From JAXLQL01 sp046331625 (GTDB taxonomy: Bacteria; Acidobacteriota; Terriglobia; Bryobacterales; Bryobacteraceae): a stretch of DNA of 12,590 nt. Positions 1 through 8,296 of this stretch are shown here, piece after piece. Position numbers and translations under genes: made by a program. The notes beneath the pieces were generated by a model. The model saw nothing but the letters and a program-made list of their open reading frames with translations. It ran no database searches and was not told where the DNA came from. Position 1 is the first letter of the stretch, and every line of letters starts with the position of its first letter. The DNA lies in NCBI GenBank assembly GCA_046331625.1, contig JAXLQL010000065.1, positions 1-12,590 of the forward strand, in the 5' to 3' direction.

Positions 1-1863
1 CCGTCGGAGCTGCCGATCATCATGGTGACGGCGCTCACCGACAGCGCCAGCATGGTGGAGGCGCTCAACCAGGGCGCCAATGACTACATCACCAAGCCGG
101 TGGATTTTCCGGTTGCGCTCGCGCGGGTGCATTCGCAACTGCGCCGCAAGTGGGCGGAGACGGCGCTGCGCGAGAGCGAAGAACGTTTCGCGCTGGCTGC
201 CCAAGGAACGAATGACGGCCTTTGGGATTGGGACATCCGCGGCAACATGATGTACTACTCGCCGCGGTGGTGCGAGATGCTCGGCATCGAGCCCGGCACG
301 CTCGAGCCGACGCTGGTCGAGTGGCTCTCGCGCGTTCATCCGGACGACGCGGGCAGCCTGCGCCAGGAGCTCGAACTGGCGCGCCAGGGCTCGGTTACCG
401 AGTTCATCAACGAGCATCGGGTCATGCATGCCGACGGCTCCTATCGCTGGATGCTCGCCCGCGCGTCGGTGCGCCGCGGCAACGACGGAACAGCCATCCG
501 CATGGCCGGCTCGCAGACCGACGTCACCAAGAACAAGGCTTATGACGCGCTCACCAGCCTGCCCAATCGCGTACTGCTGGTGGAGCAACTCTCGGAAAAG
601 CTCGCCCGCTTCCGCGCCGGCAAGGAAGCGCCGTTCGCCGTCTTCTTCCTCGACATTGACCGCTTCAAGGTGATCAACGACAGCCTCGGCCACCGCGCCG
701 GAGATCGCCTGCTGGTGGAAGTGGGCCAGCGCCTGCGCCGCTCCATCCGCCAGAACACCAACGGCCGCCCCGAGGACATCGTGGCGCGCCTGGGCGGCGA
801 CGAGTTCGCCTTGCTCGTGTCGAACGTCAACGGGCCCTCCGTTACCCAGGTGATCGCCGCGCGCATCATCAAGGAACTGCAAGCTCCGCTCGTGCTCGAA
901 GGCCGCGACGTCTACCCCAACGCCAGTATCGGTATCGCTCTCGCACGCCCCGATTGCATCGATCCGATGGAACTGCTCCATGACGCCGATACGGCCATGT
1001 ATCGCGCCAAGAACTCCGGCAAGGCCAAATACGCCGTCTTCGACGCCGAAATGCGAGCCCAGGCTCTCGAGCGCCTGCAAGTGGAAGCCGGGTTGCGCAA
1101 GGCCATTGACCGTAGCGAATTCCACCTCTACTACCAGCCGAAGATGGACCTCGGCACCGGCCGCGTGGTGGGCTTCGAAGCGCTACTCAGGTGGCATCAT
1201 CCTGAGCGCGGCATCATTCTGCCCTCCTCCTTCGTGCCCATCGCCGAAGAGACAGGCCTCATCGTGCCGATCGGCGAATGGGTGTTGCGCGAGGCTTGCC
1301 GCGCCACCCGCCGCTGGCAGGACACCTACAAGATCGAGCCCCCGCTCGAGATCAGCGTCAACGTCTCGGTGCGGCAGTTTCGCCAGAAGGGTTTCCTCGA
1401 TCTCATCCAGAACGTGCTCTCGGAAACCGGGCTTGACCCCGCCACGCTGCAGCTCGAGATCACCGAAAGCGTCCTCATCGACGACATGGACTCCGCCATG
1501 TCCACCTTCCAGGCCATCAAGAGTCTCGGCGTCGGCCTAAAGATCGATGACTTCGGCACGGGCTACTCGTCGCTCAACTATCTGGCGCACCTTCCGTTCG
1601 ACTCACTCAAGATCGACCGTTCGTTCGTCAGCACGATGTGCCAGGATCCGCAAGCGCTCGAACTGGTCCGCACCATTCTCGACCTCGCCCGCAACCTCGG
1701 CATGCAAGTGGTGGCCGAGGGCGTCGAGACGCCCGATCAGGCGGAACGGCTGCAGCAGCTCGGATGCCCCTTCGGCCAAGGATATTACTTCTCGCAGCCG
1801 CTGCCGTTCCACGACGCCGACCAGTTACTCGGCACCGGCAAGCCGCCCGCCGGCGTATCCTGA
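1..1863 (+). CDS. Response regulator with receiver, PAS, GGDEF and EAL domains (5' truncated)
   Basis: A cytoplasmic signalling protein predicted to make and/or degrade cyclic di-GMP. The reading frame is open to base 1, so the true start lies outside the window. The visible N-terminus is the last third of a CheY-like receiver domain, with the conserved Thr in MVTALTD and the conserved Lys in DYITKPVDF; the phospho-acceptor Asp is off the left edge. A PAS domain follows (about nt 170-535, SEERFALAA to the GSQTDVT end). The GGDEF domain (about nt 540-1040) has an intact GGDEF at nt 793-807 and an RPED inhibitory I-site at nt 766-777, five residues upstream. The EAL domain (about nt 1080-1840) has EALLRW at nt 1177 on, plus NVSVRQF, LEITES, DDFGTGYSSL, LKIDRSFV and EGVET, so the phosphodiesterase also looks intact. 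Which activity dominates cannot be told from sequence. The sensor kinase partner would lie upstream, outside the window. Confidence 0.93.
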   Translation, partial: PSELPIIMVTALTDSASMVEALNQGANDYITKPVDFPVALARVHSQLRRKWAETALRESEERFALAAQGTNDGLWDWDIRGNMMYYSPRWCEMLGIEPGTLEPTLVEWLSRVHPDDAGSLRQELELARQGSVTEFINEHRVMHADGSYRWMLARASVRRGNDGTAIRMAGSQTDVTKNKAYDALTSLPNRVLLVEQLSEKLARFRAGKEAPFAVFFLDIDRFKVINDSLGHRAGDRLLVEVGQRLRRSIRQNTNGRPEDIVARLGGDEFALLVSNVNGPSVTQVIAARIIKELQAPLVLEGRDVYPNASIGIALARPDCIDPMELLHDADTAMYRAKNSGKAKYAVFDAEMRAQALERLQVEAGLRKAIDRSEFHLYYQPKMDLGTGRVVGFEALLRWHHPERGIILPSSFVPIAEETGLIVPIGEWVLREACRATRRWQDTYKIEPPLEISVNVSVRQFRQKGFLDLIQNVLSETGLDPATLQLEITESVLIDDMDSAMSTFQAIKSLGVGLKIDDFGTGYSSLNYLAHLPFDSLKIDRSFVSTMCQDPQALELVRTILDLARNLGMQVVAEGVETPDQAERLQQLGCPFGQGYYFSQPLPFHDADQLLGTGKPPAGVS

Positions 1864-1897
1864 AGTTCTCAGCCCGTGAAGACATACGTCCAGCAGC

Positions 1898-1915
1898 GCG
1901 GGACTTTACTTCCGC
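1898..1915. repeat. Degenerate copy of GC-rich palindromic element
   Basis: The 18-mer here (gcgggactttacttccgc) matches 15 of 18 positions of the perfect palindrome at 2018-2035, in direct orientation. Its own arms pair only imperfectly. It lies in the 193-nt gap between the response regulator stop and the glycosyltransferase start at 2057, with no gene on either strand there. It is best read as a decayed copy of the same dispersed intergenic element. Confidence 0.5.
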
Positions 1916-2003
1916 ACCGCCTTGGCTACAACGCCCCAATCGAACCGCGTCACCAGCTAGCCGTGTGGGGCAGGCTGGCGGAGCGCTCCGTTGATTATGG
2001 GGC

Positions 2004-2035
2004 AGGCTTTAGCCTACGCGGGACTTCAGTCCCGC
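2004..2035. repeat. Tandem palindromic intergenic element (two hairpins)
   Basis: Two adjacent inverted repeats. The first is aggct-tt-agcct (2004-2015). The second is the perfect gcgggact-tc-agtcccgc (2018-2035), with an 8-bp stem and a 2-nt loop. A ggggcaggct 10-mer just before and inside the element (1999-2008) also occurs at 1967-1976. The second hairpin lies 9 nt before the AGGAG of the glycosyltransferase. There is no T-tract after it, so it is not a typical intrinsic terminator. It is probably a genome-wide REP-like repeat; copy number cannot be judged from this window. Confidence 0.6.
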
Positions 2036-2044
2036 CTCGCCAGT

Positions 2045-2049
2045 AGGAG
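2045..2049 (+). promoter_or_regulatory. Shine-Dalgarno AGGAG fixing the glycosyltransferase start
   Basis: AGGAG ends 7 nt before the GTG at 2057, an ideal spacing. It argues for that start over the in-frame TTG at 1991, which would translate the palindromic repeat and add 22 residues unlike any glycosyltransferase N-terminus. Confidence 0.75.
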
Positions 2050-2056
2050 CAGCCCA

Positions 2057-3211
2057 GTGAACCTCCGCCTCTGCTTCCTCTGCAACGAATACCCACCCGG
2101 CCCCCACGGCGGCATCGGGACCATGACCCAGGTCCTCGGGCGCGCCCTTCAACCCCACTGCGCCGAAGTGCGAGTCCTCGGCATCAGCCGCTCCCCGAGC
2201 ACCACCACCGTCCGTGAAGAGGACCAAGGCGTCCAAATATGGCGCCTGCCCCGATCCACCCACAAGCTCTCCTGGATCGAGAACCGCTTCGAGCTCTACC
2301 GCCAAGCCGCCTACTGGGCCCGATCCGGCGAAATCGACCTCATCGAAGCGCCCGACTACGAGGGCTGGATCGCCGGTTGGCCGCGGCTTCCCGTACCCGT
2401 GGTGGCGCGTCTCCACGGTACTGCCAGTTACTTCGCCGCCGAGGCCGGATCCCACGCTCCCCGGCTCCTGTTCGCCATCGAGAAGGCCGCCATGCGCCGC
2501 GCCGACTTCTGGTGCTCGGTCTCGCAATACACCGCCGGCAAGACCGCGAGACTGTTTCATCTCGACTCCGGTCCTGACGCGATTCTCTACAACCCCGTCG
2601 AGCCCGCCGCCGCCGCGCATCGTCCCGAGGGCGAACGAGTGGTGTTCAGCGGCACACTCGTCGCGAAGAAGGGCGTGGTGCCGCTCATGCGCGCCTGGAA
2701 CGAAGTGCATCGCGCCCGGCCCGCCGCCGAACTCCACGTCTACGGCAAAGACGGCCGCACGCCCGAGGGCGGCTCGATGCGCGAATACCTCACTACGCTC
2801 CTCGATGACGGCGCGCGCCCGGCGGTGACTTTCCACGGGCACGTCTCGCGCGAAGGGTTGTTCGAAGCAATCTCCTCGGCTCGCGCCGCCGTGTTTCCTT
2901 CCTACGCCGAGGCATTCGCGATCGCACCGCTCGAAACGATGGTCCGCGGCTGCCCCACGATTTACTCCACTCGCGGCAGCGGGCGCGAGTTACTGGAAGA
3001 CGGCCGCGAAGGTCTCCTCGTGGACCCGGACCATCCGGGCGAAATCGCCGCAGGCATCGTTCGCCTGCTCACCGACGACGCATTCGCCCGCTCGATCGGC
3101 GAAGCGGGCGCACGGCGCGTGCGCGATCGATTCTCCACGGCGCGGCTGGTGGAAGAAAATCTCGCCTTCTACGAGCAGTGCATACGGCGGTTCAGCTCGG
3201 CGGCTCGATAG
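2057..3211 (+). CDS. Glycosyltransferase family 4 (GT-B fold)
   Basis: Predicted retaining GT-B glycosyltransferase of 384 residues, a normal length for family 4. It would transfer a sugar from a nucleotide-sugar donor to a polysaccharide, glycolipid or other acceptor at the cytoplasmic face of the membrane. The N-terminal domain begins directly with a beta strand and the glycine-rich loop (CNEYPPGPHGGIGT, residues 9-22), as expected for a GT4 start. The C-terminal donor-binding domain begins near FSGTLVAKKGV (residues 197-207). It contains the EX7E motif as EAFAIAPLE (E285 and E293), followed by GSGRELL and a typical GLLVDP segment. No signal peptide or membrane helix is seen. The GTG start is chosen from the AGGAG at 2045 and from family alignment. 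The neighbours are a c-di-GMP regulator upstream and a cytochrome downstream, with no other polysaccharide genes, so donor and acceptor are unknown. Confidence 0.88.
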   Translation: MNLRLCFLCNEYPPGPHGGIGTMTQVLGRALQPHCAEVRVLGISRSPSTTTVREEDQGVQIWRLPRSTHKLSWIENRFELYRQAAYWARSGEIDLIEAPDYEGWIAGWPRLPVPVVARLHGTASYFAAEAGSHAPRLLFAIEKAAMRRADFWCSVSQYTAGKTARLFHLDSGPDAILYNPVEPAAAAHRPEGERVVFSGTLVAKKGVVPLMRAWNEVHRARPAAELHVYGKDGRTPEGGSMREYLTTLLDDGARPAVTFHGHVSREGLFEAISSARAAVFPSYAEAFAIAPLETMVRGCPTIYSTRGSGRELLEDGREGLLVDPDHPGEIAAGIVRLLTDDAFARSIGEAGARRVRDRFSTARLVEENLAFYEQCIRRFSSAAR

Positions 3212-3307
3212 ACCGTTCGGTGCTCGGGGAATTCACGCGATGGCCTAGAGGAAATATCCTCCGCCGCGGCTGATCCGGCGCAGCGAGCAACCACGCATTG
3301 TACCGCA

Positions 3308-3319
3308 GCACTTCGGTGC
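3308..3319 (+). other. Small UUCG-tetraloop hairpin in the cytochrome leader
   Basis: gcac-ttcg-gtgc forms a 4-bp stem closed by the very stable C(UUCG)G tetraloop. It ends 10 nt before the ATG at 3330, where a Shine-Dalgarno would normally sit, and no such site is visible. The rest of the 118-nt gap (3212-3329) shows no gene and no convincing promoter. Function unknown; it may be chance. Confidence 0.3.
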
Positions 3320-3329
3320 ATCTATAACT

Positions 3330-4712
3330 ATGACAACTAAAGTACTGCCTCGCATCCTTCTCCCCATCGGAGGAATCCTCATCGCCCTGAGCTCCGCTTC
3401 CGCGCAGTCAAAGGACCCCGGTCCTCGCCCGCTGCGCTTCAATCCCAATGTGCCCCCGATCATTGCGGGCGCATCGGCCGCGGACGCTGCGCTGTTCAAC
3501 GCGTCCATCCCGGTGTTCCTGCAGGACTATTCGGTGAACGGCACCTTCGTCACGCCCAAAGGCACCACCATGACGGGGGTCGGCCTCGGCCCACGCTTCA
3601 ACCACATCGGATGCTCGAACTGCCACCGCGTACCGTTCGCCGGCGGCGCCAGCTTCGCCAACAACAGTGAAGCCAATCTCAACAACACCGCCGTCACCGA
3701 CTACGGACTCCAGGCTCCCAACCAAGCCCTTCCGTCATTCCTCGTTGCCAACGGATCCTCGCTCGCCGCCCGCCTGAAGTACAAAGCCGACGGATCGCGT
3801 GACGGCGCGGTGTATCCGATCTGGACCATCTCGGGCCGCCCGGATGCGCCCGGCTGCAACATCGCGCAAGTGGATTGGGCCGCGCAGGTGGCAAAGAACA
3901 ACGTCGCTCTTCGCATCACCACTCCCACGTTCGGAGCGGGCCTCATCGAAGCCATTTCGGATGCGGCGATCATGGCGAACAAGTCCGCGAATCTCGAGAA
4001 GAAGACGCCGCTCGGCATCACCGGCCACGAGAATCGCAACACCACCGACGGGACTATTTCGAAATTCGGCTGGAAGGCGCAGATCCGCACCCTGAACCAG
4101 TTCAGCGGCGAGGCGTTCCGCAATGAAATGGGCATCACCAATGCTCAGTTCATGACCGAGAATGATCCGAACCCGAACTGCAACTTCCACCCGAGCATCG
4201 AAGACACTCCCGTCGCCACGCCCAATGGACCCATGCTCCGCACGGATATCGTGTCGCACCTGATGCGATTCTCGGCGCCGCCCGTGCCGCAGCCGCAAAC
4301 CGCGTCGATGGCCAACGGCCAGGTGCTGTTCAACACCACCGGTTGTGCCGGCTGCCACACTCCGTCACTGAAGACAGCGTTGAACGCCACTCCGGCGGTG
4401 TTCGCCAACCAGACCGTGCCGCTTTACTCGGATCTGTTGGTCCACCGCATGGGCGCCGGCCTCGCTGACGACATCATCCAAGGCCAAGCTGGACCCGACG
4501 AGTTCCGCACGGCTCCGCTCTGGGGCATCGGGCAGCGTTTCTATTTCCTGCATGACGGACGCACCAATGACTTGAAGGTGGCCATCGCGGCCCATGCGAG
4601 CGCAGCCACTGCTCAATGGCCGGCTTCCGAAGCGAACGGATCGGTAGCCAAGTGGAACGCCCTCACGGAAACACAGAAGCAGGACCTTCTCAACTTCTTG
4701 CGCGGACTCTGA
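3330..4712 (+). CDS. Di-heme c-type cytochrome, DUF1111/DHOR (putative di-heme oxidoreductase)
   Basis: Exported di-heme protein of 460 residues. A Sec signal peptide is seen at residues 1-25 (basic start, hydrophobic core LLPIGGILIAL, ASA before Q26), so it acts in the periplasm. It has two c-type heme sites: CSNCH (C95, C98, H99) and CAGCH (C339, C342, H343). The middle region SKFGWKAQIRTLNQ ... FRNEMGIT and the C-terminal LWGIGQRFYFLHDGR ... LLNFLRGL are hallmarks of the DUF1111/DHOR family, which is distantly related to bacterial di-heme cytochrome c peroxidases. Family members are called putative peroxidases or oxidoreductases, but the substrate is generally unproven. In other bacteria these genes often sit beside imelysin-like genes; none is here. 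It converges with the TonB-dependent receptor gene and appears to be a single-gene transcript. No Shine-Dalgarno is seen before the ATG, although the start is well supported by the signal peptide. Confidence 0.9.
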   Translation: MTTKVLPRILLPIGGILIALSSASAQSKDPGPRPLRFNPNVPPIIAGASAADAALFNASIPVFLQDYSVNGTFVTPKGTTMTGVGLGPRFNHIGCSNCHRVPFAGGASFANNSEANLNNTAVTDYGLQAPNQALPSFLVANGSSLAARLKYKADGSRDGAVYPIWTISGRPDAPGCNIAQVDWAAQVAKNNVALRITTPTFGAGLIEAISDAAIMANKSANLEKKTPLGITGHENRNTTDGTISKFGWKAQIRTLNQFSGEAFRNEMGITNAQFMTENDPNPNCNFHPSIEDTPVATPNGPMLRTDIVSHLMRFSAPPVPQPQTASMANGQVLFNTTGCAGCHTPSLKTALNATPAVFANQTVPLYSDLLVHRMGAGLADDIIQGQAGPDEFRTAPLWGIGQRFYFLHDGRTNDLKVAIAAHASAATAQWPASEANGSVAKWNALTETQKQDLLNFLRGL

Positions 4713-4732
4713 GCAGCCGCGCAAAAGGCAAA

Positions 4733-4766
4733 GGGCCCGCGCTGCCAATCTGGCATGCGCGGGCCC
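4733..4766 (-). terminator. Intrinsic terminator of the receptor transcript
   Basis: A strong hairpin. The arms gggcccgcgc and gcgcgggccc give 10 perfect pairs, then a one-base bulge, a further 5 pairs (tgcca/tggca) and a 3-nt loop. On the - strand the stem is followed by TTTGCCTTTT (4732-4723), and it starts 22 nt after the receptor stop. On the + strand no T-tract follows, so termination of the cytochrome transcript here would be weaker or indirect. Confidence 0.8.
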
Positions 4767-4788
4767 CTAGGTTCGGACCGTGGACCGA

Positions 4789-7700
4789 TTAGAAGATGAA
4801 CTTCATGCAGTACTGGAATTCGCGTCCGCGCGTTTCCGGATTCTGAATGAAGCTGCGGCCGAACTGAGAAGTTCCGATCGCGCCCGCCCCCATGGTCGGG
4901 TTGCCCCACCAGAAGCTGTTGGTCAAGTTGTACGATTCCATCTTGAACTCGAGCTTCTTGGTCTCGGTGATCTTGAACTCCTTGGCCAGCGTCGAATCGA
5001 GCAGCCAGTATCCCGGGCCAGTGATGCCTTCATACTGGAACGGGTTGGTGCGCGGCGTAAACGCGGGCAGTTGTTTGAAGGCGGCTTGGTTGAGCCATGC
5101 GTTCGGACCGGGATTCGAGATCTTCGGGTCCCCGTCCACCACAGCCGCCGGGAAGCGCAGGAATTCGCCCGAGCGGAAGTAGTAGATGTTGCTGCTTGAC
5201 CACCCGCCGATCACCGCATTGAGCACCGGATGCATGTTCGTTCCGAACTTTCGTCCGCGCCCGAACGGCAGATCGTACGTGCCCGAAAGCGTCAGCCGGT
5301 GCCGCGGATTGTTCGAGTTCAACCAGGTGAACTTGTCCTGGTATTGATCGACATCGTTGAAGTAGAACGTGTTCCGTTCGCGGTTGTAGTTGTAAGCCAT
5401 CAGGAAGCTGAAGCCGTTGGTATAGGCGCGCTGCATGCGGATCTGAACGGCCTGATACCGGTTCAGGATTCCCGGCGTGAACTGCTGCTGGATCGACGTG
5501 TACTGCGGATACGGACGGAGCAAGCTGACGCGAGAAACGTTGGCCTGGCTGCGAAGCTGTCCGGGGAAGTTCGTCGCCGTCGAGTATCCGAAGAATGGAT
5601 TCGCCACCGCCTGGCTCAGGAACGCCGCCTGCGAGCCGTACTTGTACTGCGGATCGATCTGGTTGAGGTCGCGCGTGTAGTCGAGGTCGCGGCCGAGATT
5701 GATGAAGTAGGTGAAGTCGCCCTTGAAGTGGAGCGGCAACTCGCGCTGCAACGAGAAGTTGAAGCGGTCATTGATGCCCGGCTTGTAGTTCTGATACGCG
5801 AACGTAGCCGCGCCGCCCAGGTTCGTGTTGACTCCGAAGCCGCGGCCCACAACCGGGATCAGAGGATTCTTGCCGGCCGGGAACGGATCGGAGAACTGGC
5901 TCTGCGGGACGCCGTTCACCTGCGGAAGTCCGGTGGTGGTGGCGCTGAAACCATCGAAGTTGGCGATGCGGCTGATGGTGACGGCGGTCGTCTGCACGGG
6001 GACTCCATAGCGGCCCCAGCCGATGTTCAATGCGGTGTGGTCATTCAGGCGGACCGCCGCGCCGAGACGCGGTAGGAACACGTGCTTGATCGGATTGAAC
6101 CAGCGGTTGTTGCTGTCGTCGCCGAAGAGCCACTGACCGTTGAAGTTCGGCTTGTTGAGAGCAACCAGGTCGGCTGGGAAATTCGGAGCCGATGCCCCGA
6201 GGATCGGATTGGCCTTCGTGATGTCGAGGTAGCGGGAGAGCCGATTCGCCGTATCCCAAGGGCCGGTTTCGTACTCCCAGCGAATGCCGGCGTTGATCGT
6301 GAGGTTACGCGTCAGTTTGATGTCGTCATGCAAGAAGAACGAGTAGTAATTGAGCCGCAGATGCTGCAGCGGCTGGCTCGCGACAGACGAGTTCGGATCC
6401 ACCACGCCCAACAGGAACGTGGCGTGGCCATCGCCGCTCAGCGGATCGTTCACCAGGTGCGTGCTCGACGTGGGAGCGCTGCCGAAGTTGAAGTTCATGA
6501 AGCTGAACGATTGGCCGTGCGCTTCATGCCGGCGATAATCCGACCCGGCCTTCAGATAGTGCTTGCCCTGGAACTTCGACATCTTGCCCGAGAAGTTCAT
6601 CGACGCCGGTTCCTGGAACCAGTAGCCTGACTTGCCATAGCTCGACGATCCGCCCACCGTGCTGATGCTGACGCCCGGATAGTAGATGGCCGGCTGCTCA
6701 CCGGTGTAGTTGGCGTACCACGGATTCCCCGGCCAGAACTTCTCGAGCCCCTTCAGGCCTACTGCCTGCGCGGGTGCGTTGTAGTTGTCCTGGAATTCGA
6801 CGAAGCTGCCGCGGAAGTTCAGCACCGTGCTCGGGCTCATCGTGTAGACCAGTTCGCCGGCGACGGAACGCGAGTTCATCACGCCGCCATTGTCGTTCGG
6901 CATGGCCGGCGAATTGTTCGGCGTGTAGTTGATCTGGTCGAGCGTGGTCTTGAACTGCGAGTAGCGCCCGAAGAACTTGAGCTTGTCGCTGAAGTTGTAG
7001 TCGGTGCGGTTGGCGAAGTTCCAGTTGTTGACGAACCAGAAGTAGCCGAGGCGGAAGTTGTTCACGCCCGTGGCGTCGTCTCCAGGATTGTTCGGCTGCC
7101 AGATGTCGCTCATGATCTTCGCCGCCGTGGGATCAATGCGGCTCGAAGGAATGATGTTGCCCGGGAACGGCGTGCGCTGCGCGGCCGCACCGTTGTTGAG
7201 AAGCTGCGTGGTGGTGGGATCGAAGATCGTACGAAGCCCGCCGCGGTTGTTGAGCGAACGCGAGAAGTTCCCCGTGCGCTCGAGATCGGTGGGCAGCGTC
7301 CGGACCGCGTTCAGCGGCTCCTTCGTCCGCCAGCCTTCGAATGTGCCGAACGTGAAGAGCTTGTTCTTCTTGATGGGTCCGCCGATCGTGCCGCCGTAGA
7401 TGTGGTTGCGGATCAGGTTGGGCCGCCGCGCAGTGGGATTCGACACCGCGTTGAGCAGCGGGTTGCGGCCGAAGTAAGAAGCCGTTCCGTGCACGTCGTT
7501 CGTGCCGGACTTCATCGACACGCTCAAGATGCCGCCCGCCGAGTGGCCGAATTCGGCGTCCACCGAATTCTGCTGCACCGAGAATTCCTGCACGGCGTCC
7601 ATCGGCGGCGCGTAGGATCCCTTCGGACCCACCTGCACGGGCGCGCCGTCAAGCAACAGGTCATTCTTGCGCGACGTGTTGCCGCCCACGTCGATCGACG

Positions 7701-8229
7701 AAGACGACCACATGAAGTAAGGATTGCGGTCGAAGCCCACATAGCGGTTGACCACCGCCGGATCGAGCAGCGCCAGCGTGAACGGATTGCGCGCCTTCAC
7801 CGGAAGGTCAGTGAGCTGCTTGCGGTCGATCGTCAATTCGCGCGTGGAGGTGTTGAATTGCAACTGCACGGCTGTGGTTGTGACGTTTACCGACTCGACC
7901 ACGGCGCCGGGCTTGATGGCGAAGTCCACCGTAACGTCGGCGCGGGTCTGAACCAGGATGTTCTCCTTTTGCGTCTTGGCGAAGCCGGCCATGTCAACCG
8001 ACACCATGTAGGTGCCGGGCTCGACGAAGTCGAAGATGTAGTGGCCGTTTGCGGCGGTCTCCTTGGCGGCTTCGATGCCGGTATTGATGTTTCTGAGGGT
8101 GACCTTGGCGCCGGCAACGGCAGCTTCGGTTGAGTCTGTCACCGTGCCCTGGACGCGAGCACGATAGTCCTGTGCGGAGAGGGAGCACGCCAGCAACAAA
8201 ACGCTTGCGGCGATGCGAGTGCTTGACAT
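4789..8229 (-). CDS. Oar-like TonB-dependent receptor with carboxypeptidase-regulatory-like domain
   Basis: Large outer-membrane protein of 1146 residues. In order: a signal peptide (residues 1 to about 19, hydrophobic ASVLLLACSLSA); a carboxypeptidase-regulatory-like/CNA-B-type beta-sandwich (about 23-105, VQGTVTDSTEAAVAGAKV to VSVDMAGF); a plug domain (about 110-250, with the LLLDGAPV and QEFSVQQNSVDAEFGHSAGG stretches typical of this group); and then a long barrel of alternating aromatic strands ending in KFIF, with a terminal Phe as expected for BAM-assembled barrels. This architecture and length match the Oar-like receptors amplified in Acidobacteriota. They are thought to import large substrates using TonB energy, or to act in adhesion. 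The substrate is unknown. The start has a good Shine-Dalgarno (AAGGAG, 6-nt spacing). It lies 167 nt downstream of the amidohydrolase on the same strand and is followed by a strong terminator. Confidence 0.93.
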   Translation of the reverse strand: MSSTRIAASVLLLACSLSAQDYRARVQGTVTDSTEAAVAGAKVTLRNINTGIEAAKETAANGHYIFDFVEPGTYMVSVDMAGFAKTQKENILVQTRADVTVDFAIKPGAVVESVNVTTTAVQLQFNTSTRELTIDRKQLTDLPVKARNPFTLALLDPAVVNRYVGFDRNPYFMWSSSSIDVGGNTSRKNDLLLDGAPVQVGPKGSYAPPMDAVQEFSVQQNSVDAEFGHSAGGILSVSMKSGTNDVHGTASYFGRNPLLNAVSNPTARRPNLIRNHIYGGTIGGPIKKNKLFTFGTFEGWRTKEPLNAVRTLPTDLERTGNFSRSLNNRGGLRTIFDPTTTQLLNNGAAAQRTPFPGNIIPSSRIDPTAAKIMSDIWQPNNPGDDATGVNNFRLGYFWFVNNWNFANRTDYNFSDKLKFFGRYSQFKTTLDQINYTPNNSPAMPNDNGGVMNSRSVAGELVYTMSPSTVLNFRGSFVEFQDNYNAPAQAVGLKGLEKFWPGNPWYANYTGEQPAIYYPGVSISTVGGSSSYGKSGYWFQEPASMNFSGKMSKFQGKHYLKAGSDYRRHEAHGQSFSFMNFNFGSAPTSSTHLVNDPLSGDGHATFLLGVVDPNSSVASQPLQHLRLNYYSFFLHDDIKLTRNLTINAGIRWEYETGPWDTANRLSRYLDITKANPILGASAPNFPADLVALNKPNFNGQWLFGDDSNNRWFNPIKHVFLPRLGAAVRLNDHTALNIGWGRYGVPVQTTAVTISRIANFDGFSATTTGLPQVNGVPQSQFSDPFPAGKNPLIPVVGRGFGVNTNLGGAATFAYQNYKPGINDRFNFSLQRELPLHFKGDFTYFINLGRDLDYTRDLNQIDPQYKYGSQAAFLSQAVANPFFGYSTATNFPGQLRSQANVSRVSLLRPYPQYTSIQQQFTPGILNRYQAVQIRMQRAYTNGFSFLMAYNYNRERNTFYFNDVDQYQDKFTWLNSNNPRHRLTLSGTYDLPFGRGRKFGTNMHPVLNAVIGGWSSSNIYYFRSGEFLRFPAAVVDGDPKISNPGPNAWLNQAAFKQLPAFTPRTNPFQYEGITGPGYWLLDSTLAKEFKITETKKLEFKMESYNLTNSFWWGNPTMGAGAIGTSQFGRSFIQNPETRGREFQYCMKFIF

Positions 8230-8235
8230 CTGGTT

Positions 8236-8241
8236 CTCCTT
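8236..8241 (-). promoter_or_regulatory. Shine-Dalgarno AAGGAG of the TonB-dependent receptor
   Basis: Reading the - strand, AAGGAG is followed by 6 nt (AACCAG) and then the ATG at 8229. This fixes the start just ahead of a good signal peptide. Confidence 0.75.
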
Positions 8242-8296
8242 CGAGAGGCGAAAGTTTCAGCCGGGGAGTTCCGACAAAGACCCCTGGACTCGGGGA

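Noticed and set aside
1991..2056. TTG-initiated N-terminal extension of the glycosyltransferase
   Set aside because: It would translate the palindromic repeat, has no ribosome binding site, and the GTG at 2057 has a well-spaced AGGAG and aligns with the family start.
2009..2842. 277-residue ORF on the - strand
   Set aside because: Antisense shadow of the glycosyltransferase and the repeat; no motifs and no ribosome binding site of note.
3248..3261. Hairpin gagga-aata-tcctc after the glycosyltransferase
   Set aside because: Only a 5-bp stem and no T-tract; too weak to call a terminator.
5230..6075. 281-residue ORF on the + strand inside the receptor gene
   Set aside because: Antisense shadow of the TonB-dependent receptor; Arg/Val/Glu-rich translation with no motif.
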